Shown here one piece after another: positions 26,901-35,075 of a DNA stretch of 64,000 nt; the stretch's first letter is position 1; every line of letters begins with the position of its first letter. Under the pieces are notes generated by a model. That model was not told the DNA's origin, searched no databases, and saw only the letters and a program-made list of their open reading frames with translations. A program made the translations under genes and the position numbers. The DNA comes from Puffinus mauretanicus (Eukaryota > Chordata > Aves > Procellariiformes > Procellariidae), in NCBI GenBank assembly GCA_023333565.1, contig JAJKFH010000052.1, positions 2,170,001-2,234,000 on the forward strand. The letters run 5' to 3'.

Positions 26901-29379
26901 TACTGAAGACCTTTAAAATGATTAATTTTGGGGAAGAAAAAACAAGAATAGAGAAACAGAAGTTGACTCACATGATTAGAGAATTGGAAGTCTAGTGAGA
27001 TGCATTGTGCTATCTAGGCACAAAAAAAATGTAGCTTTAAATGTCTCCACTATTCCATTATGTTCCAGGTGGATATTTTTCTTTAATCTCCAGGAAGACT
27101 TTTTCTTTTTTTAATAGTTCCAAACCTCTGAATCAAAGAATTGTATCACTTAACTTTTCAATGTAATATTAGTAAGCAAAGGTCTAACTCCTGGGAAGTT
27201 AGGAAAGCTCAAGATTGAGTAGGTGTTATCTAAAAGGAGTATTTACCATTATCTCATAAGTATGATCACTTTGATGTTTCTTGTATTCAAATCCTCGTGT
27301 GAAACACTGTAGAACAAAAAAATTAGCATTATGTCAGTCTCTTACTTCTGCTCTGAAAACATTTTAACTGGTCCCTTTTTTCCTTTTATTCTCTGTCCAC
27401 TGGGTATCCAAAACTGACCACCTGATACGCTGAAAAAGATACTCAATTTTTCTGATTTCATTTTAGAAAAAACATAAAATCTAGAAAAATCTTTGTAAAA
27501 TTGTGTTAAATCTGTCTTTGTATCTTGTCTTTTGCACCAAGACATAACTCCTGTGAATCGGCATACTTTTTTGTTAAGTATTTATAGCAAAGTTAGGCAG
27601 GTGAAAGAGTCTTGGTGGTCTGTTTTAAAATGGATCATTGCAGGAAGAGAGCACAGAGCATTTCTTAAGTACTGAAAACAGTTTCCCTTTAATCTTGGTC
27701 TTCTGTTTAAAAAGCACCAGCATGGTTTGCAGATATTTTCAACAGTTAAATTTCTGTTTTTTTAAGTACAGGTAAATGAACAAAAATATACCCAATATAC
27801 AAAATATGGGGTTGTGTATTTTGTACATATCTGAGCACAAGGCTAAGGTCCTTTTTCAGTTTTAGAGGTTATTGCCATTTTTTAATCATAAATAATGCAA
27901 ACTTATTTATTTAATAATTAAAACTAGCAGTACTTTCTGTGGTTATCAGATCACACACATGATTTTTAAAGAACTATATCTGGTCACAAACGATTATTGT
28001 CAATATTGCAAACTTTCCTCAAATTTTCTTTTCCATTTGGGAGGGAAAAAAACAACGTGTTGTGACAGGGAAAGGGTGTTTCTTGATAGCTTTTCTTTTC
28101 CGTGCCATAAAAAAATGACAGAAACGATACCTCTCTAGACATGCAGCGGCATGCTCCGTTACACAGTCAGGCTGACTGCATGTCTTAGGTAGCTTTGGCT
28201 GCCTTCACAAAGATCTCCTTCAGCTACTCATGCCTCAATTCTTCAGCCTCCAACATTTTCTTTGTCATTTCCCTGTCCCTGAGCAAATAAGTGTGTTGAT
28301 ACAAGTTTACAGAGACCAGTTATTAATGTGTTTATGGAACAGCTTGGCACCGGACAGGCCTTTGATGACTTTCTCAAAGAAATTAATGCCTTTGCTTTTA
28401 TCCTTGCACTCACCTGCAAACACAGGAGGAAGGGAGGAGGCCCACACTCAGCACACTTAACGTAGGGCTCTGTGAGGTATGAAGAGCAACCTCGGCATGG
28501 AGGCTTATCAAAAGGGTCATCTGTGAAGCCAAAAGTAAATTTCATGCAACACAAACAAGGCACTGGTTTTGCAATCACCTAAATTCACTTGTGCCCAGTA
28601 ATTTTAAGTGAACTTAACTGTATATAACCTCTTTCCTACTGCAGCTTCCCCAAATATCTGTCAAATGTACCTTGTTCAGCTAGAGTTGCAAGAGAGATGT
28701 TGGCACTGCATCCCTGCTAGACCTGATACACCGACGGCTAAACCTAAACTTGTGCAACAGACTTAGAGGAAAATCTTCTCTGTAGCAGCCTCCTGGTACA
28801 ACTCAGCAGTGATGCCAGGAGCTGTGCTAGCTGGCTGATTTGATCCAGTGCCCATGCTTGTGTTCTGCACCGAAGACCAGACCCAAGACCTCATTTGTGG
28901 AGAATACTGCACAGACAGCTGCAGTCTCCCATCCATCTACCTCAAGTCAGACTTGTAAAGCATACTGCTGTGGTTGCAAAGGCATCAACAAGATTGTTCT
29001 GTAATCCGTCCAAACCTCAGACTGCTCAGATTGCTGAACAAGGAATGAAACACTGCTCTGCAAGTTTTTCTTATTTTGTCCATTGCAAAGTAGTCAAAAT
29101 AAATAGACTGTGAAGTTATAAGCCACATTTTTTCCAAGAAAATGGATTTGAACTAGCCCAACTATAAAAAGTCAATAAAAAAGAAGACCCAAATTCCCAC
29201 TGAATCATTCATGTACTCGTGCTCTTGAGAATTTGATCAAAGAAGTGACCCTGTGGACCAAATACTGCTAGTTTTCTGCCTCCCTCCCCCAGGTGGCGGC
29301 TAATGTCTTTAAACAATGGCAAACACTTTCCAAACGTCATCTTATGGTACTTACTACTGAAGGAGGCCAGCCGCTCCAT
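5801..29379 (-). CDS. TADA2A: TADA2A (ADA2A), transcriptional adaptor of histone acetyltransferase complexes; 15 coding exons, complete
   Basis: ADA2A is the adaptor subunit that couples the GCN5/PCAF acetyltransferases to nucleosomes, mainly in the ATAC complex, in the nucleus. The coding exons run downward from 29379 to 5801 and sum to 1332 nt: 443 codons plus TGA, the human length. Domains in order: ZZ zinc finger, residues 17-59 (ligands C17, C20, C31, C34, C42, C45, H55, H59); SANT/Myb domain about 70-122, starting near W75; ADA-homology segments and a basic/coiled middle, about 175-345; C-terminal SWIRM domain about 356-443. Every intron has GT and AG ends and all phases close. The start was chosen because MERLASFSN aligns with the start of human ADA2A; no upstream in-frame ATG exists in that exon. 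Transcription starts in the CpG island near 30.8 kb. The largest intron is 16198-22535. Identification rests on residue-level similarity along the whole protein, recalled from memory. Confidence 0.97.
7826..7899 (-). CDS. TADA2A: TADA2A coding exon 14
   Basis: 74 nt; it completes Gly358 and encodes residues 359-382 (RRSAPPLNLT... to ...NEKEKE), the approach to the SWIRM domain. The acceptor ends CTGCAG and the donor is GTGAGG. Confidence 0.96.
10518..10561 (-). CDS. TADA2A: TADA2A coding exon 13
   Basis: 44 nt, residues 344-357 (DSGLSPTVPV...). This is the least conserved exon: a Ser/Pro linker between the central region and the SWIRM domain. The acceptor is TTTTCAG and the donor GTAACT. Its phases fit exons 12 and 14 exactly. 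Confidence 0.93.
10763..10784 (+). repeat. A9-G13 homopolymer junction
   Basis: Nine A are followed directly by thirteen G in a TADA2A intron. The G run could form quadruplex structure and its length is likely to vary or be misread. Confidence 0.9.
11249..11381 (-). CDS. TADA2A: TADA2A coding exon 12, with a weak donor
   Basis: 133 nt, residues 300-342 plus two bases of Ile343. The frame into the next exon requires the donor GTACGG at 11248, a poor match to consensus. A strong GTAAGA lies 11 nt further into the intron; using it would shift the frame into a stop soon after the junction. The acceptor ends CCATAG. Confidence 0.93.
12004..12075 (-). CDS. TADA2A: TADA2A coding exon 11
   Basis: 72 nt, residues 276-298 (EFELRREIKR... 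to ...NFC), a predicted charged helix. The acceptor ends AAACAG and the donor is GTAAGT. Confidence 0.97.
13472..13582 (-). CDS. TADA2A: TADA2A coding exon 10
   Basis: 111 nt, residues 239-274 (LERRYPKEVQ... to ...FIESHA), part of the conserved ADA central region. The acceptor ends CCTCTAG and the donor is GTAAGT. Confidence 0.97.
14117..14160 (-). CDS. TADA2A: TADA2A coding exon 9
   Basis: 44 nt, residues 224-237 (IIRDHGLINL...). The first and last bases complete or open split codons. Donor GTGAGT. Joining to the next exon gives Ile238-Leu239 where I remember Leu-Met in human, a conservative change. Confidence 0.95.
15600..15670 (-). repeat. MIR-like SINE fragment (weak)
   Basis: Contains CTGTGACTGG... 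and CAGTTTCTCATTCTGCAAAATGG, which match the reverse complement of the conserved MIR segment. Short and decayed, so the call is tentative. Confidence 0.4.
16134..16197 (-). CDS. TADA2A: TADA2A coding exon 8
   Basis: 64 nt; it completes Ala202, encodes residues 203-222 and gives two bases of Lys223, ending in a very basic RLKERQRRK helix. The acceptor ends TTTGCAG and the donor GTGAGT follows an A-run. The 6.3-kb intron before it is the longest in the gene. Confidence 0.96.
16198..22535. other. TADA2A: longest TADA2A intron, 6.3 kb
   Basis: AT-rich intronic DNA with no supported exon on either strand. The only feature recognised is the ancient CR1 copy at about 20560-20985. A locally GC-rich patch at 19930-20080 shows no coding or RNA signal I can identify. 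Confidence 0.7.
20560..20985 (+). repeat. ancient CR1 LINE, 3' portion, sense
   Basis: Matches the 3' end of the old amniote CR1 family: CCAATGAAATTA, then GGAAGTATTTTTTCACACAA, GTGGAACTC, TTCATGGAGGACAGGTCC, and finally GAGCTAGACGGACCAAAGGGTCTG near the tail. Heavily diverged with internal deletions; no open frame. It predates modern birds. Confidence 0.8.
22536..22608 (-). CDS. TADA2A: TADA2A coding exon 7
   Basis: 73 nt, residues 178-201 plus one base of Ala202. It encodes the acidic EFDNYAEWDLRDIDF segment that identifies ADA2 proteins. The acceptor ends GAACAG and the donor is GTAAGT. Confidence 0.97.
23397..23485 (-). CDS. TADA2A: TADA2A coding exon 6
   Basis: 89 nt, residues 149-177 (ADDPPRPTFD... 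to ...ADFVE), a strongly conserved linker after the SANT domain. The acceptor has a T-rich tract ending TTTCAG and the donor is GTAAGA. Confidence 0.97.
23895..24130 (+). repeat. MIR-like ancient SINE
   Basis: The core CTACAGATAAAACAAGCTGAGGCACAGAGA, followed by a GGTCACAT block and a CAGGGACAGAACC block, has the order and spacing of MIR-type SINEs shared across amniotes. It lies in the TADA2A intron between coding exons 5 and 6. Confidence 0.65.
24906..25063 (-). CDS. TADA2A: TADA2A coding exon 5 (rest of SANT domain)
   Basis: 158 nt; it completes Trp95 and encodes residues 96-147, including the KEECEKHYMKHF helix of the SANT domain. The donor is GTGAGT. The junction with the next exon makes Pro148, where I remember Ser in human. 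Confidence 0.97.
26165..26400 (+). repeat. MIR-like ancient SINE (decayed)
   Basis: GTAAACTGAGGAACAGAAAATCTT is followed about 150 nt later by GATTTGAAACCAGAATCTGC, in the order of MIR segments but with insertions between them. It ends about 120 nt from TADA2A coding exon 4. Confidence 0.45.
26519..26610 (-). CDS. TADA2A: TADA2A coding exon 4 (start of SANT domain)
   Basis: 92 nt, residues 65-94 plus two bases of Trp95. It includes the conserved DPNWTAQEE start of the SANT/Myb fold. The acceptor ends TCTCTAG and the donor is GTGAGA. Confidence 0.97.
27247..27306 (-). CDS. TADA2A: TADA2A coding exon 3 (end of the ZZ finger)
   Basis: 60 nt, exactly 20 codons, residues 45-64. It supplies the last ZZ ligands C45, H55 and H59. 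The acceptor ends CTACAG and the donor is GTAAAT. Confidence 0.97.
28414..28520 (-). CDS. TADA2A: TADA2A coding exon 2 (most of the ZZ finger)
   Basis: 107 nt, residues 10-44, beginning DPFDKPPCRGC. It carries zinc ligands C17, C20, C31, C34 and C42 in the CX2C spacing of ZZ domains. The acceptor ends TTCACAG and the donor is GTGAGT. Confidence 0.97.
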
Positions 29380-29538
29380 TCCTCTCCCTCGGTGGTGTTC
29401 TTGCTCCCCTGAGTAAAACCCGTCCTGCCGAAAAGCCCGTAGCGTAAGCCTTGCCCCAAGCAGTACGTCCAAAAAGGGTATCCTCTCCCTGCAGACGTCT
29501 CTCCGCAGCCCTCGCAGATGAGATCCTCCCAGAGCGTC
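29355..29538 (-). CDS. TADA2A: TADA2A exon 2: 5'UTR plus first 25 coding nt
   Basis: The acceptor follows a T-rich tract ending TTCAG, so the exon starts at 29538. It is untranslated to 29380, the ATG is 29379-29377, and the GTAAGT donor follows 29355. It encodes residues 1-8 plus the first base of Asn9. The untranslated part is open in frame but contains no ATG. Confidence 0.9.
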
Positions 29539-30339
29539 CTGAACAGAAAAGCAAAAGGGCTGTCAGCAGTCTTTGTACGAGGGACCATTTGACATGGCTG
29601 AGCGTCTGTTTTCTGCATATGAGAAGAAATCAAATGAGGAGAGACGGGATGCAGCGTAAGAAGAGATGTGAAGTGATGGGGACATAAGCCAACCCTGAAC
29701 TGAGGCTTTCAGTGGGAATCTATGTGCTGAGCAGAGAGTTATGAAGAGCTGTTGTGCAAGAAAGTGTTCTGCACCTCCAAGAAGCACTGGGGAGACAATG
29801 AACAGGTTAGAGATAGCATGGACACAGCAGTGCAAAAATCTACCACGCTCATGTCAACTACATTTTCAGTGTTGACTGGTGGCAGCTCCTATGAACAGGC
29901 CTGATTCACCCGTGCAGTGAGGTTCTACACTGCTGTCCACCATCAGGGAATTGAGTTGCTTTCCATTGTGGGATCTCTAACATGTCTCACTTTTACAAGG
30001 TATTTTTGCTGGGAATGGCTCAGGCTTCTCACTTACTGAAATTCATGTTTCTCTTTCTAAACTTTTCTCCTCCATGCACCATGTGAGGAGGCATGGTCCT
30101 ACATCCAGGGACACCGCTGAGGCTGTGCAGCCCCTCCACGCAGATGGCAGCTGCTTCCACCCTGGCTACACATCCCTGCACCTCTGCTTGGATCCTCAGA
30201 CTACCAAGAGCAACTTCCAGGCTGGACGTTTTACCCCGTGGCTGTAAGGGGTGCCGCACAGCCACCTCCGGGCACCCACTTCACTCTGTGAACTGCAAAC
30301 CACCGTAGCCCCGTCTACAGGGCTGCTTGAACCTGTGCG

Positions 30340-31130
30340 CCGCTAACCCGCTGGTGCAGTGCCAGCACCAAGCACAGCAGCACAGGCCATTCCTGCAGCC
30401 GCCCCGTGCACTCCCCCATATCCCGCTCCCCAGTCCCCACTCCCCAGAGCTCGCTCCCCCATATCCCAGGCCCCGTCCAGCCCTGGCGGACCCTTCTCTC
30501 ATCACCGCCAGGAGGCGCCCTCCCCCCCGGGCCCCGCCTCCTCCAGGCCCCGCCCCTTCATGCCCCGCCCCCGCCAGGCGCAAGGGCGGCCCGTGAGGCG
30601 GCTGTGGGAAGCGCGCGCTCCCGGCAGCCCGCTCCCTCCCCCGCGCCCCGCCGGCTGCCCGGACGCCGCCCTTCCCGCTTCCCCCGCCCCGGAACCGGCT
30701 CCTCCCCGCTATGGTACGGTCCCGACTTCCCCGTCGCCCCTCACGGGCCGGACCGGGGCCTCCGCCGCCTCTCACCTCACGCCGGGCAGGCCCCACGCGC
30801 CACGGCCTTCCGCGGCCGCGCCCCGCCGTGCGCGTGCGCCAGTGCGTGCGCGCCCCCGTGCGGGCCCCGCGCGCGGTGCCGGGCCCGCCCCTCCCCTCGG
30901 CGGGTGCGGCTGTGGCCGCTGTGGGGCTGCGAGTGCCTGGGGGTCCCACGGGGCCGCCTCAGCGTCCGTGCACCGCGGCAGGGAGCGTTTCCGAGCGCCA
31001 GAAGTTGTGCGTGACGTGCGGTGTCACCCCGCCTCCCGCCTGCCCCGCAGCCGAAGCGGCTGCGTGTCTGTTCATCCATCGCTTCCGAGGCCGCACAGGG
31101 CGGTGCGGGGTGAAGAGGCCTTGGCGGCCT
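30340..31130 (-). promoter_or_regulatory. TADA2A: TADA2A CpG-island promoter
   Basis: An abrupt, very GC- and CpG-rich block with several CCCGCCCC/GGGCGG-type GC boxes and no TATA box, as usual for a housekeeping promoter. A minus-strand donor GGCGTGAG|GTGAGAGG ends a likely non-coding first exon at 30776, which would splice to 29538. The exact start site is not visible; about 30780-30900 is inferred. Confidence 0.75.
30776..30880 (-). other. TADA2A: TADA2A non-coding exon 1 (5' end approximate)
   Basis: The 3' boundary at 30776 is set by a strong donor (GTGAGAGG) in the CpG island. The 5' boundary is a guess. No protein is encoded. Confidence 0.5.
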
Positions 31131-34100
31131 CAACTCTCCCTCGGATGCAGCGCTGTGCTGCACTGCAGGTACACCAGGGAGGAATTTAAACTTCTTCCCA
31201 TAGCAGTTAATAAATCAGCCTTCAGGTGGTTCCCGCCAATGAAATCATCTTTTCGGGTTCATCCTTCAAGTTTCTGAGGTAGTGAAGGCAAATCTTGGCG
31301 GACTTTCACTTGCGAAAGGGCTCTCCAGTGCCCTGTCTGCCTGCAGGCACTATCCTGCCTACAAGATCTTCCCGTGGCTGTCTCCCATGTACCCTGCGGA
31401 TGTCCTTGTGACTAGGTGCACATGTGGGCTTGGGCTTGTTGAGAACATCCAGTCAGAGGGATTTGAATAGGGCTTAATGAGTCTTGCATTGCATAATACC
31501 CTAAAGCTTGGGAATGATTTAGCTCGTTGCTTTGTTTAAAATAGTCATTTGGTTTCGTATTAGACGGTCTGCACAGCCAACCTGGCACAGTGGCAGTACA
31601 GACCTCACGGTATCTCTCGTCACCTCTGCGGTAGCCTCGTGTACTTACTGTGTTCCCGTGGGGACATGGTACTCATTCAGAGCTTGGTGCAAATGTAACA
31701 GCAATGCTGACAATTAAAATGTGGTTTAACACAGATATTAAGTAGATTCTCTGTATGTTTATGGTGCCCTGGTGCTGGCAAATGTAACTGGTATTTCATG
31801 GATTTCAAATACTTGCTTATACTGCTGTTCTTGCAGTAAACTGAACCTGCCTGGAACACCCCACGTGGCCAGGGCTGTGTCTACTCCACATAGCTCAGTG
31901 ACCCCATACATCTGCCACAAAATACTCCTGTTGTTACTGTTTCTGTGCAACATTTTTTATGCTGTTGAGAGATACTAGTTTTGTATTAAATTCCTCTGGT
32001 GCCCCTCAGAGCATGCATGATGTTGATTTAGATGAACAGGATCTGCATCACTGAGGGGGAAGTGGTATATTGTTCACTGTGAGGCTCAAAGGCTGCTTTT
32101 ATTCATTTATGCAGATTCTGAAGCATTTAATCCTTTGCATGGGAACTTGAGATGAGAACTGTTCTCTGTAGCAGACAGATGTAGCCTTTGGCAGTTCATA
32201 TCTGAGAGCTGAAGATTGCATTAGATATAAGTACCTTGCAAATAGATCAGAGATTCATTTTGTATCAGCACATGAAAATGTGCACCTACTCAGACCTAGG
32301 CAAGGCTGAAGCTCAGTAATTAATATCTTGTGTTATTCCTGTTGAGGCTGGAGGAGAAGGTCTGGTATTCTAGGATGAGTTTGCTACATATATGCTCCTT
32401 GTCTGAACTATTTAACTGCAGGACCAAAAATACCGGAAATTATTTCCTTTTCCTTTTGCCCAGGCCCCAAATGCATGTGAAAAATTATGGGAAAAAATTA
32501 AGAATTTGGGAGAGGCAGAGTTTGGAATGTCAATGAAATATTTATTGCTTATGCCAACAGGTTTTTCCTGTATCTGGGAATTAAAATAAGAATCTGGGTA
32601 GTTAATGGAAGGAATCAGCATATGGGTGTCTTCTCAGCAGTTGCTTTCTGCTGTTTCCAGTAAGTGGGAGGGAAAGGTGATGCATCTTCGCAGGTAAAAA
32701 GGGTATTCCTCTGAGGCCTGCAGCTTTTCCTCGGGTAGGTTTCATGGATGAAAATGATTTTTGATTTTTTCGTGTAAGGGTCTTGCTATTATGCCTCTGT
32801 CTGACAAGGGAAGAAAAAATATTCAGGAGGAATGTTAAACAACCCTACTCCTAGAGTCTTACACCAGTGCTCGCATTTTTCAGATCAGTAATTTAGTGGT
32901 GCGACATCTCCTGGCTGAACTGAACTAAAGAAGTTACAGTACGCCTCATGTCTCCTAGAGGGAGCAATGAAAAAAGTCTTTTGCCTTAAGTCTGTTCAAA
33001 TGGTTTTCAGCTTAGTAGAGGCCCAAAGGTGTCATCACCTGATGGCTGTTCAATGGCTTGTGTGAAATGGCTCTTAAGGGTCTCAGTTCCATTTCCGAAC
33101 CTCTCACTACAGCACATTTCTCACTACAGTTACACTCCAAGAAGATCTAAGTGGATAATTTGTAATGAATAATGTGCTCACATGCTGCCTTTTTCTACTC
33201 AGAAGTTTTAAGAAATGAGGTAATTTTGATTTGCTATTTGAAATTATTTACTGACAATTTCTGCAAATTAAATGCTCTCAAGTGGTTTGTTCTGTATGTG
33301 TAATACCCAGACAGTTTCTTGTGTGTCAGCAGGGCTAAGCCCTCCGGTCTCACTACAAGGCAGTTGTTAGAGCTGGGTGACAGACAAGTAACTAGATAAG
33401 CTGAAGTTAAGTGACTTGATCCCAAGTCACAGTGAGAGGTGGGAGTAGAGTATAACTGTTCAATCTCAGCAGTTCACTTAATGGGGTAGGGAGCACAAGA
33501 TTAAATCATTTCTTCATGAAAAGGCACCTTAATATTTCAGGGTTATTTAATTTCTTGAGGGGGAAGGGATAGGTCTATCTTAAAGCAGTTATTGTTGCTT
33601 AGATGCACCTAAAACCAGGTTACCCAGTGAAGAGCAAAACGGATGAGTCCAGACTGGCCCCCATCCTCCCTACGCCAACAGTCCCAGCTTCCCTCCTGTC
33701 TCACTTGGCTCCTTCCTGTCTCCACTTGTGACCACGGGCACGATGGCACATGCTGTGTGTGCCGTTTGCCCAGGAGGTACGCAAGGCTTGTCGAATGGCT
33801 GCCAGCCAGCATGGGGACAGCTGAGCCCACCCTGCTTCCCCCAGGGACAGATTTGGCTGTCTCCTTACTACCTAATCAGGTCTTCACTTGAAAACTTGCT
33901 TGCATTGAGGCCTGCTATCCCTTGGTCAAATTTGGTTGACACTGACCAGTAGTACCTGGGGAAGGGAGGCCAACTCAGACAAAAGCTTCCAGTGGCTTCT
34001 GTTCTGTGCCCTTCAGAAACGGGGTTAGAGGTGTTGCTGTTTGGTCATGCACTGGGACACAGGCTGCAGACAGGCTTCTGCTGCTGCTCCATATGCTGTT

Positions 34101-34935
34101 GATCCAGTCAGGGCACGAGCACTCGGGAAAGAAGCAAAAGCAATTAGGGGTGTGTAGGGAATGGTGGGGAATACCAACTGTTCAAAACAAAAAAAAGGCT
34201 ATGTGCTTCTGGAGGGGCCATGGTGAACGCTACTGGATTTTTAGGCATCAAAGTAATACGCCTTTACAGAAGGAAGTTGGCATATCAAAGCCCCTGATGT
34301 CTTTTGTTCTCAGTATCTCCCTCTTGTATATACGCCCTCAACCAGCATGCTTAAATAGTTCATCCTGCAGCGTAGAAGACTAGAGAGCATTACCTGTCCT
34401 TTGAAAGTCCTACCTATTCTCTTTCACCTGTAAACTGTTCTTCCTCTGGCATCAGAAGTACGTCTCCCAGCTGGCCAGCAGCTGCCCATGCACAAGAGCA
34501 CAAGGTTGTTCTGGGCTGCTTTTTGACAGAATTGCCTCACATTGACAGCAGTAATTTGGGGAGCAGTTGATTGCAACCAAAAAATCAGACATGCCTCCCA
34601 TAAACCAGTAGCTGGGTTGACAGGCAGCTAGTGAATTATTCTGCTGCTAATCTCTGCTGAGAAGGAGGAACAAGGTTTCCTCTGGGAAGAGCAGTATAGC
34701 AAGTTTGTGAGATGGTTGTGGTCATCATAGTACAGTGAATTCAGGAGGTCTGCAGATCTCGGACCATGTATTTTTTGTGTCTCACTGTATTGAGCACACA
34801 GCTGTCCATATCTGTACTCCCTTCCTGAGAGCTTGGTAAAGATATTTCAACTCATCAGTCATACTTACAAGGCCGTATTCTGGACAAGTGAGTGTGGGGG
34901 ATTGAGATGAGAAGCCATCATGTTCAAAAACTTAC
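31131..34935. other. interval between the TADA2A promoter and C17orf78 coding exon 5
   Basis: No confidently supported exon. The terminal exon of C17orf78, about 50-60 codons if it follows the human protein, should lie here on the minus strand but could not be fixed. Candidate acceptors with short open frames exist near 34830, 34461, 34368 and 33790. A MIR-like fragment is at 33390-33475. Confidence 0.5.
33390..33475 (+). repeat. MIR-like fragment
   Basis: AGTTAAGTGACTTGATCCCA followed by AGTCACAGTGAGAGGTGGGAGTAGAG matches the right half of MIR-type SINEs. Short and diverged. Confidence 0.5.
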
Positions 34936-35075
34936 CTGGCAGGGAATTTCGTATATCACAAACACAATATAGGATATTGCGAAGGCTAACAGGATGCAAG
35001 CGACGAACGCTTTAATGACGATACTTAGTTTTTGTCTGTTCAGCATATCTTTGTCATTTGTGGATGGAATTCCCT
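34936..35075 (-). CDS. C17orf78: C17orf78 coding exon 5 (membrane span)
   Basis: 140 nt, residues 176-221. LNRQKLSIVIK leads into a hydrophobic helix ending IVFVIYEIPC, the best-conserved part of the family. The acceptor ends TTTTAG and the donor is GTAAGT. Confidence 0.9.

Noticed and set aside
30281..31189. Long open frames on both strands (up to 276 codons) in the TADA2A CpG island
   Set aside because: They overlap in several frames at once, are Pro/Ala/Arg/Gly-rich and are explained by the GC content.
33600..34840. Candidate terminal exons of C17orf78 (acceptors near 34830, 34461, 34368 and 33790)
   Set aside because: Each gives a short open frame in the right phase, but none clearly resembles the human C-terminus, so none was annotated.
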